Source: Rhodococcus sp. IEGM 1379 (lineage in GTDB: Bacteria; Actinomycetota; Actinomycetes; Mycobacteriales; Mycobacteriaceae). Taken from it: a stretch of DNA of 50,556 nucleotides. The notes beneath the pieces were generated by a model. The model saw nothing but the letters and a program-made list of their open reading frames with translations, ran no database searches and had not been told where the DNA came from. A program made the position numbers and the translations under genes. How positions within the stretch are numbered: the stretch's first letter is position 1; the number at the start of each line of letters is the position of its first letter. The DNA lies in NCBI RefSeq assembly GCF_030056815.1, contig NZ_JASHKR010000033.1, forward strand, positions 1 through 50,556, read 5' to 3'. This document shows, one piece after another, positions 18,376 to 26,259 of this stretch.

Positions 18376-19506
18376 ATGCGTAAATCCACCCTCGCGCTCA
18401 TGGCGGCTACGGCACTTCCCTTTTCGCTTGTGGCGTGCACCGAGAAGTCGACGGCGAGCGACGGCGACGTCATCGTCACTGCCACGGACGACTCGTGCGA
18501 CATCAGTGCCACCACCGGCACAACGGGTAAGACCACCTTCCAGGTAACGAACAACGGCTCGAAGGTCACCGAGTTCTACGTCTTCGCCGAGGGCGACCGA
18601 GCGATGGGTGAAGTCGAGAACATCGGCCCCGGCCTGCAGCGTCAACTGATCGTCACACTCCCCGAAGCTGCGACGTACCAGCTTGCCTGCAAGCCCGGCA
18701 TGGTCGGAACCGGTATCCGCCAGGACTTCGTCGTCACCGGCGATTCTCAGGCAGCCACCGACGAAAATGGTCAGCTCGCCGAAGCCGCCGACGGTTACCG
18801 CCGATACATCCGCAGCCAGATCGTGGCACTGCAGGACACCACCGCTCAGTTCGTCGCCGCGATCCAGGCCGGCAACATCGAGCAGGCCAAGGCCTTGTTC
18901 CCGATTGCTCGCACCTATTACGAGCGCATCGAACCTGAGGCTGAGAGCTTCGGCGAGCTCGATCCCAAGCTCGATCTGCGTGAGGCCGATCTCGAGCCGG
19001 GTCAGGTGTGGACCGGATTCCACCGGCTCGAAAAGGACTTGTGGGTCACCGGAATTCAGCCCGATACCAACGCGGTCGCAGATCAGCTGAAGGTAGATAT
19101 CGCGTACCTGGCAGATCAGGTGAACGCCGCGGACTACTCGATCGATCCCACCAAGATCGCGGGCGACGCCCAGGGACTGCTCGACGAGATCTCGACATCC
19201 AAGATCAGCGGCGAGGAAGACATCTTCTCGCACACCGATCTCTGGGATTTCCAGGCCAATGTCGACGGTTCCCAGGCCGCGATCGCCGCACTGAACCCCA
19301 TCCTGCAGGAACGGAATCCGGAACTCGCCCAACGAATTTCGGATCGTTTTGCCGATCTAGACGCGACGCTCGCGCAGTTCCGCGTCGGCGACGGCTTCGT
19401 GTTCTACGACACCGTCACCGAGGCTCAGCGCCAGGAACTCTCACGCAAGATCGATGCGCTCTCCGCCGAGGTCAGCCAGGTTCAGGAAGTAGTTGCAGGA
19501 CAGTAA
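18376..19506 (+). CDS. efeO: EfeO, periplasmic iron-binding lipoprotein (cupredoxin + M75)
   Basis: This is a 376-residue protein. A signal sequence ends in lipobox LVAC with Cys21. An N-terminal cupredoxin-like domain (about 30-120) precedes an imelysin/M75 domain (about 130-376) with the metal-binding HXXE motif HRLE at 216-219. It is thought to bind iron outside the membrane and pass it to EfeU. GAGG lies 10 nt before the ATG. The two-domain layout matches E. coli EfeO, with the lipid anchor expected of a Gram-positive-type version. Confidence 0.93.
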   Translation: MRKSTLALMAATALPFSLVACTEKSTASDGDVIVTATDDSCDISATTGTTGKTTFQVTNNGSKVTEFYVFAEGDRAMGEVENIGPGLQRQLIVTLPEAATYQLACKPGMVGTGIRQDFVVTGDSQAATDENGQLAEAADGYRRYIRSQIVALQDTTAQFVAAIQAGNIEQAKALFPIARTYYERIEPEAESFGELDPKLDLREADLEPGQVWTGFHRLEKDLWVTGIQPDTNAVADQLKVDIAYLADQVNAADYSIDPTKIAGDAQGLLDEISTSKISGEEDIFSHTDLWDFQANVDGSQAAIAALNPILQERNPELAQRISDRFADLDATLAQFRVGDGFVFYDTVTEAQRQELSRKIDALSAEVSQVQEVVAGQ

Positions 19507-19507
19507 T

Positions 19508-20788
19508 ATGGCCGAATCATCCGAAGGTTCATCTGTTCCGGAAAGACCAGCACCACAAGGTCTTTCACGTCGCCGACTGTTCGGCGCAGTAGGCGCCGGT
19601 GCCGTACTGGCCGGCGCAGGTGCCGTCGTCGGCCGAGCCACTGCCGACAGCGGCAGCTCTGCCGATCACGGCGATGTAGTCGCGTTTCGCGGCGACCATC
19701 AGGCCGGCATCTCGACGCCGGCGCAGGATCGCATGCACTTCGTGGCATTCGACGTGACAACAAAGTCTCGCGACGAATTGATCGCGCTGCTGCAGACCTG
19801 GACTGCGATGGCAGAACGGATGACCAAGGGTGAAGAAGCAACCGAGGACGGCGCAACCGGCGACGGTCCGTACGCACCGCCGAGTGACACCGGCGAAGCC
19901 CTCGACCTCGCGCCTTCGCAACTGACCCTGACCATCGGGTTCGGACCGTCACTCTTCGACGACCGCTTCGGGCTGGCCGGCAAGAAACCCGCTGCGCTGC
20001 TGGATCTTCCGCATTTCCGCGCCGACAACCTCGACCCGAATCGCAGCGGCGGCGATATCGCAATTCAGGCGTGTGCCAATGATCCGCAGGTAGCCGTCCA
20101 CGCGATCCGCAACCTAGCCCGCGTCGCTTTCGGCACGGCATCGGTGAAGTGGTCACAACTCGGCTTCGGCCGTACGTCGTCAACGTCGACGGCTCAGGCA
20201 ACTCCACGAAACCTCTTCGGGTTCAAGGACGGAACTGCAAATATCAAGGCCGAGGACCCCGAAGTACTGAATGAGCACGTCTGGGTTGACGCTGCCGACG
20301 ATCAAGAATGGATGGCCGGCGGGTCATTCCTCGTCGCCCGCCGTATTCGAATGCTGATCGAGCAGTGGGACCGCGCCGTACTCAAAGAGCAGGAAGCCGT
20401 CATCGGGCGCGACAAGCGCAGCGGAGCGCCTCTCGGGGGAAAAGACGAGTTCGACGAACTCGATCTCGATTCCAAGGTCGGACACGACTTCGTCATTCCC
20501 GCTGATTCGCACGTCCGCCTTGCCTCCGCCCAGGAGTTGGGTGGAATCCAAATCCTGAGGCGCGGATACAATTTCACGGAAGGGTCCGACGGATTCGGCC
20601 ACCTCGATGCCGGATTGTTCTTTGTGGCCTATTGTCGCAATCCCGTCGAACAGTTTGTTCCGATGCAGCAAAACCTTTCGCGGCACGACGCTTTGAACGA
20701 ATACATCCAGCACGTCGGTTCAGCTGTCTTTGCCTGCCCCGGTGGACTTTCGAATGGAAGTTACTGGGGTTCCACACTGTTCACGTAG
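19508..20788 (+). CDS. efeB: EfeB, Tat-exported Dyp-type haem peroxidase
   Basis: This 426-residue protein has a twin-arginine signal: LSRRRLFGAVGAGAVLAGAG (19-38, RR at 21-22). The Dyp-peroxidase domain carries the GXXDG motif GFKDG at 238-242 and ends with a conserved FFVAYCRNPVEQFVPMQ. In relatives it oxidises ferrous iron or takes iron from haem, supplying EfeO/EfeU. The ATG at 19508 follows the efeO stop by 1 bp; another in-frame ATG at 19493 would overlap efeO. The last 28 bp overlap the 3' end of the convergent glycosyltransferase gene. Confidence 0.94.
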   Translation: MAESSEGSSVPERPAPQGLSRRRLFGAVGAGAVLAGAGAVVGRATADSGSSADHGDVVAFRGDHQAGISTPAQDRMHFVAFDVTTKSRDELIALLQTWTAMAERMTKGEEATEDGATGDGPYAPPSDTGEALDLAPSQLTLTIGFGPSLFDDRFGLAGKKPAALLDLPHFRADNLDPNRSGGDIAIQACANDPQVAVHAIRNLARVAFGTASVKWSQLGFGRTSSTSTAQATPRNLFGFKDGTANIKAEDPEVLNEHVWVDAADDQEWMAGGSFLVARRIRMLIEQWDRAVLKEQEAVIGRDKRSGAPLGGKDEFDELDLDSKVGHDFVIPADSHVRLASAQELGGIQILRRGYNFTEGSDGFGHLDAGLFFVAYCRNPVEQFVPMQQNLSRHDALNEYIQHVGSAVFACPGGLSNGSYWGSTLFT

Positions 20789-21897
20789 GTAGCCGCTTCG
20801 ACGCCCGTCCACGTCGAGATCTCGGCATGAAACCGCCCCACAGAGTACTTGTCGTAATTGTTCGATCGAGTAGTATTCACGCTGTCGATATTCAGGATGC
20901 ACTCCGCAATCGACTCCCACCGGTCGTCGTGAAAATGCAGTCCGTCGACGCCTTGCACAACTGTTTCCGACGCACCCCCAACACTATTGGTGATCAATCG
21001 CGCACCGGCGGCCATCGCCTCCACCGGCATGATCCCGAAGTCTTCGATCGGCGGAAATACGTAGGCCAGCGCCTGCTGATACAGCGCGAACAGCATCGAG
21101 TCCGAGGGCCGATGAAGAATCCGAACGGGCACGGACGCCGCCGACGCCATTGCGCGCAGTCGCTTTTCCTCCGGCCCCGACCCCGCAACCACGGCCGCGA
21201 TGCCGGCCTTCTCCGCAGCCTTGATCACCCAGTCGAGTCGCTTGTACGGAATGAACCTCGAAGCGCCGAGAACAAACGGCGAAGGTAAACTGGAGAGTAA
21301 CTGCGACTCTTCCTGCGTCAACCTTGAACGCCAGTCATCAACCCCGGCGATTCGAACAACATCGACCGGCGGATAAATGACCTTCGACTGCACGCCCCAA
21401 GCACGCACTATACGGCTACTGACAAACTCACTGTTGGCCGCGAAGGACGCACCCTCGGATGCCCGCTTGCGATCGATCCCCCGCAAGAACGGAGAGGCCA
21501 GCCTCGCCGGCAGCGAATTTCCTCGCTCGTCGAGTTCCGGGTTCCACACGTACCGAGCCGGCGTGTGAACGTAGACAAACTTACGAAGTTCGGCCGATCC
21601 TCGGGCGAATGTTGCATGATGCGCGAACAAATGTGAACTGATCAGGGCAAAATCGTAGTCACGATTCTCGAGTCCGCGCCACGTGAACGGCATCGCCGGG
21701 ATCGCCAGCGCTTTTCTCCCCCTCAGCGGCGTCCTGGCCAGCACACTTTCACGAACAATCGCGGCTGGGTACCGGTCCGGCGCATCGTTCCAGAGACAGT
21801 ACAAATCCGCATCCGGGTAGCAATGAACGAACTCGTCGAGCACCTTCTCAGCTCCGCCTGAACGCTCGATCCATTCATGGACGAGTACACCTGCCAT
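20761..21897 (-). CDS. Glycosyltransferase, GT4 family (EPS cluster)
   Basis: This 378-residue GT-B fold enzyme has an N-terminal acceptor domain beginning VLVHEWIERSGGAEKVLDEF. The C-terminal donor domain contains the ASRFIPYKRLDWVIKAAEK motif (about 215) and the E-x7-E region FPPIEDFGIMPVEAMAAGARLITNSVGG (about 285-312). It resembles WbaZ-type mannosyltransferases that act on lipid-linked oligosaccharides at the cytoplasmic membrane face. It is transcribed away from the hydrolase-led EPS operon and shares with it a 214-bp intergenic region containing operator-like site A. Its 3' end overlaps efeB. Confidence 0.9.
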   Translation of the reverse strand: MAGVLVHEWIERSGGAEKVLDEFVHCYPDADLYCLWNDAPDRYPAAIVRESVLARTPLRGRKALAIPAMPFTWRGLENRDYDFALISSHLFAHHATFARGSAELRKFVYVHTPARYVWNPELDERGNSLPARLASPFLRGIDRKRASEGASFAANSEFVSSRIVRAWGVQSKVIYPPVDVVRIAGVDDWRSRLTQEESQLLSSLPSPFVLGASRFIPYKRLDWVIKAAEKAGIAAVVAGSGPEEKRLRAMASAASVPVRILHRPSDSMLFALYQQALAYVFPPIEDFGIMPVEAMAAGARLITNSVGGASETVVQGVDGLHFHDDRWESIAECILNIDSVNTTRSNNYDKYSVGRFHAEISTWTGVEAATYVNSVEPQ

Positions 21898-21957
21898 ATC
21901 GGACTCCCGTATGCCCTTTGGGCTAGATCAGATACCTATTGACGGAAAGGATGCCAT

Positions 21958-21980
21958 CAAACAAACCAATGGTATGTTTG
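21958..21980. promoter_or_regulatory. ARE-like inverted repeat, site A
   Basis: CAAACAAACC, spacer AAT, then GGTATGTTTG. On the minus strand the arms read CAAACATACC and GGTTTGTTTG and match site B at 36174 in all 20 arm positions. The site lies 60 bp upstream of the leftward glycosyltransferase start and 131 bp upstream of the rightward hydrolase start. It resembles the autoregulatory elements bound by butyrolactone-receptor repressors (established family knowledge); binding here is inferred. Confidence 0.75.
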
Positions 21981-22057
21981 ACAGCAACATACAGGCAACT
22001 TCAATCAGCTAGCTCATCCCGGCTCAAATCGGGGTCTGCACGGACATCAGTTCACGG

Positions 22058-22103
22058 CACTGTCCGCACGCCGGCACTGTCCGCACGCCGGCACTGTCCG
22101 CAC
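22058..22103 (+). repeat. 2.7 tandem copies of a 17-bp unit
   Basis: CACTGTCCGCACGCCGG occurs at 22058-22074 and 22075-22091, and its first 12 bases recur at 22092-22103. The array ends 8 bp before the GTG of the hydrolase gene, in its leader. No protein-coding frame explains it. Confidence 0.85.
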
Positions 22104-22111
22104 TACACGGA

Positions 22112-23881
22112 GTGATCCCAATCGAGACTCAACTGGCAACGTGGTTCGGACCGGCGACGACGCCGCTGCTCGGATTCGTCCATGTACCGCAGTCGGGCAC
22201 TGCTCGCGAAGCTGTCGTGCTGTGCTCGCCTATCGGCAAGGAACACATCGATACATACCGCGGGATGCGACTCCTGGCGAACGAGCTCGCGACCCGCGGG
22301 ATCGTGGCGTTCCGGTTCGACTACGAGGCCATCGGCGATTCAACCGGTGCAGAAGATGCTCCCGACGCAATGCACCGTTGGCAGGACAGCATTGTCAGTG
22401 CCATCGACTATGTCAGGAGGAGCGGTGCGCAGTCCGTCAGTATTGTCGGACTGCGACTCGGTGCACTCTTGGCCGCTTCAGCGCTCACTGAGTGCGGGGC
22501 TATCAATTCGATCGTCCTCTGGGATCCGATCATCAATGGGCGCAACTACGTCAGGGAACAGCGCGCGTTCTACGCAATCAGTGTGGGCAAAGACGATCCA
22601 GCCGACCCACGCGTGTCGATCATGGGTGGAACATTGGCGCCCGAATGTGCCGATGAACTCATGACCAGTCGCATCAACGGTCCGTTTCCGGGAAATCCGC
22701 GTGCCCTACTCGCCGTCCGGTCATCGATGAGAGACAGCAGTGCAATCACCCGACTGACGTCGACGATTCAACCTGACGTTCTGGTTCTGGAGAATCACGA
22801 AACATTCACGTCTCCCCCGAGCTTCTATGTCGATATTCCGTACGGTTACATCGACGAGATCGCCGACTGGATCGACAAAAACACGCCGGAGGCTTCCCAC
22901 GCCTTCGTCCCCACCATCGTGCCCACTGCACGCGTGGCCGTGACAGCCAGTGGGGAAGACGTCTACGAATCACTCGAACGAGTCGGTGCCCATCAACTTT
23001 TCGCGATTCGCACACATCCCGTGAGTCCCGCCACCGAATCTGCTCTTGAAGCTCAGCCTGTTGCCTTCCAGAAGCCTGGACGCGGCCTGGTGTTCTTCAC
23101 AACTGCCATCGAGCATCGCATCGGACCCGGACGTTCCTGGGTGAAGATTGCGCGCGAAGCCGCTGAGCACTCTGTTACCACTTTGCGGTTCGACCGACGC
23201 GGCGTCGGTGACACCGGGCGCATCGATGTAAACAACCCGACGTCGGTGTATTCACTTTCGGCAGACGATGATGCGATGACGGCCGTCACTGCACTCGGAG
23301 CATCTCCCGAAAACCTGATTCTGGCGGGACTGTGTTCGGGCGGTTGGACTGCCGCGTCGGTAGCACTGAAGGTGGGTGCTCGGTCAACGATTCTCGTCAA
23401 CATGATCTTGTGGTCGGTACGAAGGAAGCGGGCCCTCACCGACGCAGTGCTACCCGAATCCCCGAAAATAAGTCCTGAAGGCGGCACAACAAAGCTGTCT
23501 TTCCGGGTGAAAATCAAGGCGCATTTGCAGGCACGACTTCCCTATTTTGCATGGAAGATACTGGGCAACAATGGAATAACTCAGGTTCCCGAAGTCATGC
23601 TCGACGCACTTTACAGGCGCGGCGTGCACACGAAGGCCATTCTCTCACCCGCCGACGCGGAGTGGTTCCAGTACCAGCGCGGCCCGCAAGGTATCGAACG
23701 AATGATTCGCCGTGGTTACACCTTCGACGTTGTCATGCCCAATGTCGGAGACCACCCGTCTTACCATCGCGACCTGCGAAGCATCATCCATCGTGAGTCG
23801 ATATCTGCCATAACAACACAATTCGGCAGTTCGACAGGACGATCGATCAGCAGCGCTGATGCGAAGCGGACAACGGTGTGA
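22112..23881 (+). CDS. Two-domain alpha/beta hydrolase of the EPS cluster
   Basis: This 589-residue protein contains two successive alpha/beta-hydrolase domains. Domain 1 (about 1-260) has VVLCSPIGKEHIDTYRG, FRFDYEAIGDSTG and VGLRLGALLAAS, where the nucleophile-elbow Ser is replaced by Arg. Domain 2 (about 310-560) has LRFDRRGVGDTGR and LAGLCSGGWTAAS, with Cys at the elbow. Both resemble the hydrolases I recall as exosortase A system-associated (TIGR03100/TIGR03101 types), here fused in one chain. No exosortase is in the window. The role in polysaccharide synthesis is unknown. The GTG start at 22112 overlaps GGAG (22109-22112), so normal ribosome-binding spacing is absent. Its GTG-TGA end overlaps the next gene. 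Confidence 0.8.
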   Translation: MIPIETQLATWFGPATTPLLGFVHVPQSGTAREAVVLCSPIGKEHIDTYRGMRLLANELATRGIVAFRFDYEAIGDSTGAEDAPDAMHRWQDSIVSAIDYVRRSGAQSVSIVGLRLGALLAASALTECGAINSIVLWDPIINGRNYVREQRAFYAISVGKDDPADPRVSIMGGTLAPECADELMTSRINGPFPGNPRALLAVRSSMRDSSAITRLTSTIQPDVLVLENHETFTSPPSFYVDIPYGYIDEIADWIDKNTPEASHAFVPTIVPTARVAVTASGEDVYESLERVGAHQLFAIRTHPVSPATESALEAQPVAFQKPGRGLVFFTTAIEHRIGPGRSWVKIAREAAEHSVTTLRFDRRGVGDTGRIDVNNPTSVYSLSADDDAMTAVTALGASPENLILAGLCSGGWTAASVALKVGARSTILVNMILWSVRRKRALTDAVLPESPKISPEGGTTKLSFRVKIKAHLQARLPYFAWKILGNNGITQVPEVMLDALYRRGVHTKAILSPADAEWFQYQRGPQGIERMIRRGYTFDVVMPNVGDHPSYHRDLRSIIHRESISAITTQFGSSTGRSISSADAKRTTV

Positions 23882-25281
23882 ACCCCGTGATCTTGCTGCT
23901 CGGCGTGATGGCTGCGTCCCCGATTGCAGTTGCCCTCTACAGACGGCCACAACGAGGACTCCTGCTCCTCGCCCTTCTCGCGCCCCTTCACGGCCTGCTG
24001 GCAATCATCCCGAACGGGCAATCCTTGGCCGGGTGGAAAGAAGGCCTGATCCTGCTGACATTGTTGTGCACCTTCGTAAGTCCGAATCGCCAACGGGCCG
24101 TACGTCCATCGATGCCCTGGTGGCCGGCAGCAGTCGCCTGGGTGCTCATGGGATCTGTGTCCGCACTGATCCTTTCCGGATTAGGTGGACTGGTATCGAT
24201 CAAGATCACATACTTCTACGCGTTGATCCCCGTCGTCCTCTGGCGTGCACCCTTCACCCGAACAGATCGAGACCATCTGGTCACGATCCTCATGGGTATG
24301 GGCATCTTCACTGCGGCGATCGGACTACTCCAGCAAATCGTCGGGCCTGCATATCTTGTCGAACTCGGCTACAGCTACACCGAACAGATCAGAATCACCG
24401 GTTCGCTGCTACGCAGCTTCAGCACGTTCACCGGCCCATTCGCATTTGCACTCTTTGTCAGCATGAGCCTGATCATCGGTATATCAGTCAGCCTCGCTGA
24501 TCCAAAACGCCTGCGTAACACGATCTTCCTAGCCGCAACTCCGATCATGATCGCCGGGATGGGGGTTTCCATCGTGCGCGCTAGTTACATCGCGCTCGCT
24601 GTCGGTCTCTTCTACCTGGCGATCTACCGATATCGTTCTCTGCTTGTATTGTTCGCCGGTATCGCTGCCGCAGTTCCAGTGGCATTACTTCTCGCGCCGG
24701 CCTCCGTCGTCAAGCCATTGTTCTCCTCATACAGCCTGTCGGAGCGCGGCAGTGGTTGGTCGTCGACGATCAGTTCGTTGTTTGTCCATCCCCTTGGCCA
24801 GGGACTTGGCGCAACCGGGTCCGCGGCCGCGAAAGCTGCCGAAACTGCCCACCCGATGCTGAACACGATGACCATCAAAGCAGCAACGACTCTTGGACTG
24901 ATTCCATACCAACCCGACAACTACTACATCAAAGTACTTGTCGAGCTGGGCCCAGTCGGGATGTGGATCTTCGCCCTACTCCTGATCTCCGCAGCACTCA
25001 CTGCACTCAGAAGCTCCCGGGTACTCCCCGGACAGGACGGCGCCTTCGCTTTGGGCGTCAGCGCTTCCATCATCGCCGCAGCCTGTGCGTCGGTGTTCGC
25101 TACGTACTTCGAGATATTCCCTCTCGACTTGTACTTCTGGTTACTGATTGGAACTGTGGGATGCGCATTGAGTCAACATCACTCCGCACGAGCAACGGCG
25201 GAGGTTCAGGAATCACGTTCGGCGCCATGGCCCTCCGCCCAGGCGGAGGCGGAGTACAGACCTACGCTCGCGAAGTCCTGA
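23878..25281 (+). CDS. O-antigen ligase/polymerase-like membrane protein (Wzy/WaaL type)
   Basis: This 467-residue polytopic membrane protein has roughly eleven or twelve helices and a large extracytoplasmic loop (about 285-345, SSYSLSERGSGWSSTISSL onward) containing HPLGQGLG and NYYIKVLVELGPVG. This is the layout of Wzy_C/O-antigen ligase proteins. In this setting it most likely polymerises the EPS repeat units after flipping. The GTG start overlaps the hydrolase stop (GTGA). The C-terminal tail (about 435-467) is soluble and lies on DNA shared with the following glycosyltransferase. Confidence 0.85.
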   Translation: MNPVILLLGVMAASPIAVALYRRPQRGLLLLALLAPLHGLLAIIPNGQSLAGWKEGLILLTLLCTFVSPNRQRAVRPSMPWWPAAVAWVLMGSVSALILSGLGGLVSIKITYFYALIPVVLWRAPFTRTDRDHLVTILMGMGIFTAAIGLLQQIVGPAYLVELGYSYTEQIRITGSLLRSFSTFTGPFAFALFVSMSLIIGISVSLADPKRLRNTIFLAATPIMIAGMGVSIVRASYIALAVGLFYLAIYRYRSLLVLFAGIAAAVPVALLLAPASVVKPLFSSYSLSERGSGWSSTISSLFVHPLGQGLGATGSAAAKAAETAHPMLNTMTIKAATTLGLIPYQPDNYYIKVLVELGPVGMWIFALLLISAALTALRSSRVLPGQDGAFALGVSASIIAAACASVFATYFEIFPLDLYFWLLIGTVGCALSQHHSARATAEVQESRSAPWPSAQAEAEYRPTLAKS

Positions 25282-26249
25282 AAGAGATTGCCCCGCTGAT
25301 CAATGGAGCGGTGAAGTTGAGCGCCTCGATCCAGAGCGACGCAGTCTCCGAGATTCCGGCATCGTTGAGCGTCATCCCGCGACCAGTGGTCGCCGGAGCC
25401 AGAAGGGCAGCGTGGGCGATGGTGCCGATCCTCGGGTCGGCTTTGTACCACAGTCTCGATGTCGATCTCCCGATCAGGCAAACAGGACTGACTGTTTCGA
25501 CGTTCCACGATATGTCGGTATTCGATGTTCCCTGGGCATTCAGCAAATTCCGAGCCGCCGGCGAACGCCAATTACTGTCGATGGCCCTGCGTAAGGCTGA
25601 TGTGCTCATCGCCGTGTCCGACTTTACCGCCGAGCGAATCAAATCGCTGAGCGGTCGCGAGGCAATTGTCACTCCACTGGCACCTGCACCGTGGGCCACG
25701 GTGCCTACGTCTACCGAAGTAGCCGAGGTCCGTCGCCGCTTGAACCTACCTGAGCGATTTGTACTTCAAGTCGGAACCATCGAACCGCGCAAAGACGTCG
25801 CACTGGTTGCAAATGCCTGCTCCGAACTATCAATTCCCTTTGTCCTCGCTGGGTCCGGATCTCGCGGACCTGACGCACCCGGTTCCGCGATCGGCCTTGG
25901 CTACGTTGCAACAGAAGACCTTCCAGCGCTATATTCTGCAGCAACTGCTGTTGCGTACGCGTCGCACTACGAGGGTTTCGGCCTCCCACCACTCGAGGCG
26001 ATGGCGTGTGGCAGCGCTGTCGTCGCCAGCGCCGTTGGGGCACTGCCTGATTTTGCCGACGACGCCGCAGCCCTAGTTCACACACACGACAAGGATTCAT
26101 GGGTACGTGCGCTCCGCTCGGTGATCGACGACTCCGAATACAATGCGGCCCTGCGCACCTCAGCGCCTCGAGTTGCATCGCGATTCACTTGGGCACAAAC
26201 TGCCGAGCAGACTGTCGAGGCATACCGGACTGCCGGGTTGGACGTATGA
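25161..26249 (+). CDS. Glycosyltransferase, GT4 family (EPS cluster)
   Basis: This protein of about 362 residues opens with ITFGAMALRPGGGGVQTYAREVL, the glycine loop of GT-B enzymes. The donor-domain features are VLQVGTIEPRKDVALVANAC and VAYASHYEGFGLPPLEAMACGSAVVAS (E-x7-E). It should add a sugar to the lipid-linked EPS unit. The ATG at 25161 gives a 121-bp overlap with the polymerase gene; an ATG at 25227 would shorten the overlap to 55 bp but cut the first strand. A much longer open frame back to 24756 is not supported by homology. Confidence 0.87.
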   Translation: MRIESTSLRTSNGGGSGITFGAMALRPGGGGVQTYAREVLKEIAPLINGAVKLSASIQSDAVSEIPASLSVIPRPVVAGARRAAWAMVPILGSALYHSLDVDLPIRQTGLTVSTFHDMSVFDVPWAFSKFRAAGERQLLSMALRKADVLIAVSDFTAERIKSLSGREAIVTPLAPAPWATVPTSTEVAEVRRRLNLPERFVLQVGTIEPRKDVALVANACSELSIPFVLAGSGSRGPDAPGSAIGLGYVATEDLPALYSAATAVAYASHYEGFGLPPLEAMACGSAVVASAVGALPDFADDAAALVHTHDKDSWVRALRSVIDDSEYNAALRTSAPRVASRFTWAQTAEQTVEAYRTAGLDV

Positions 26250-26259
26250 GTTGGGCTTT

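Noticed and set aside
24756-26249. 497-codon open frame suggesting a longer glycosyltransferase
   Set aside because: The first 135 codons lie opposite in frame to the well-supported polymerase gene and have no family similarity; the true enzyme starts near 25161.
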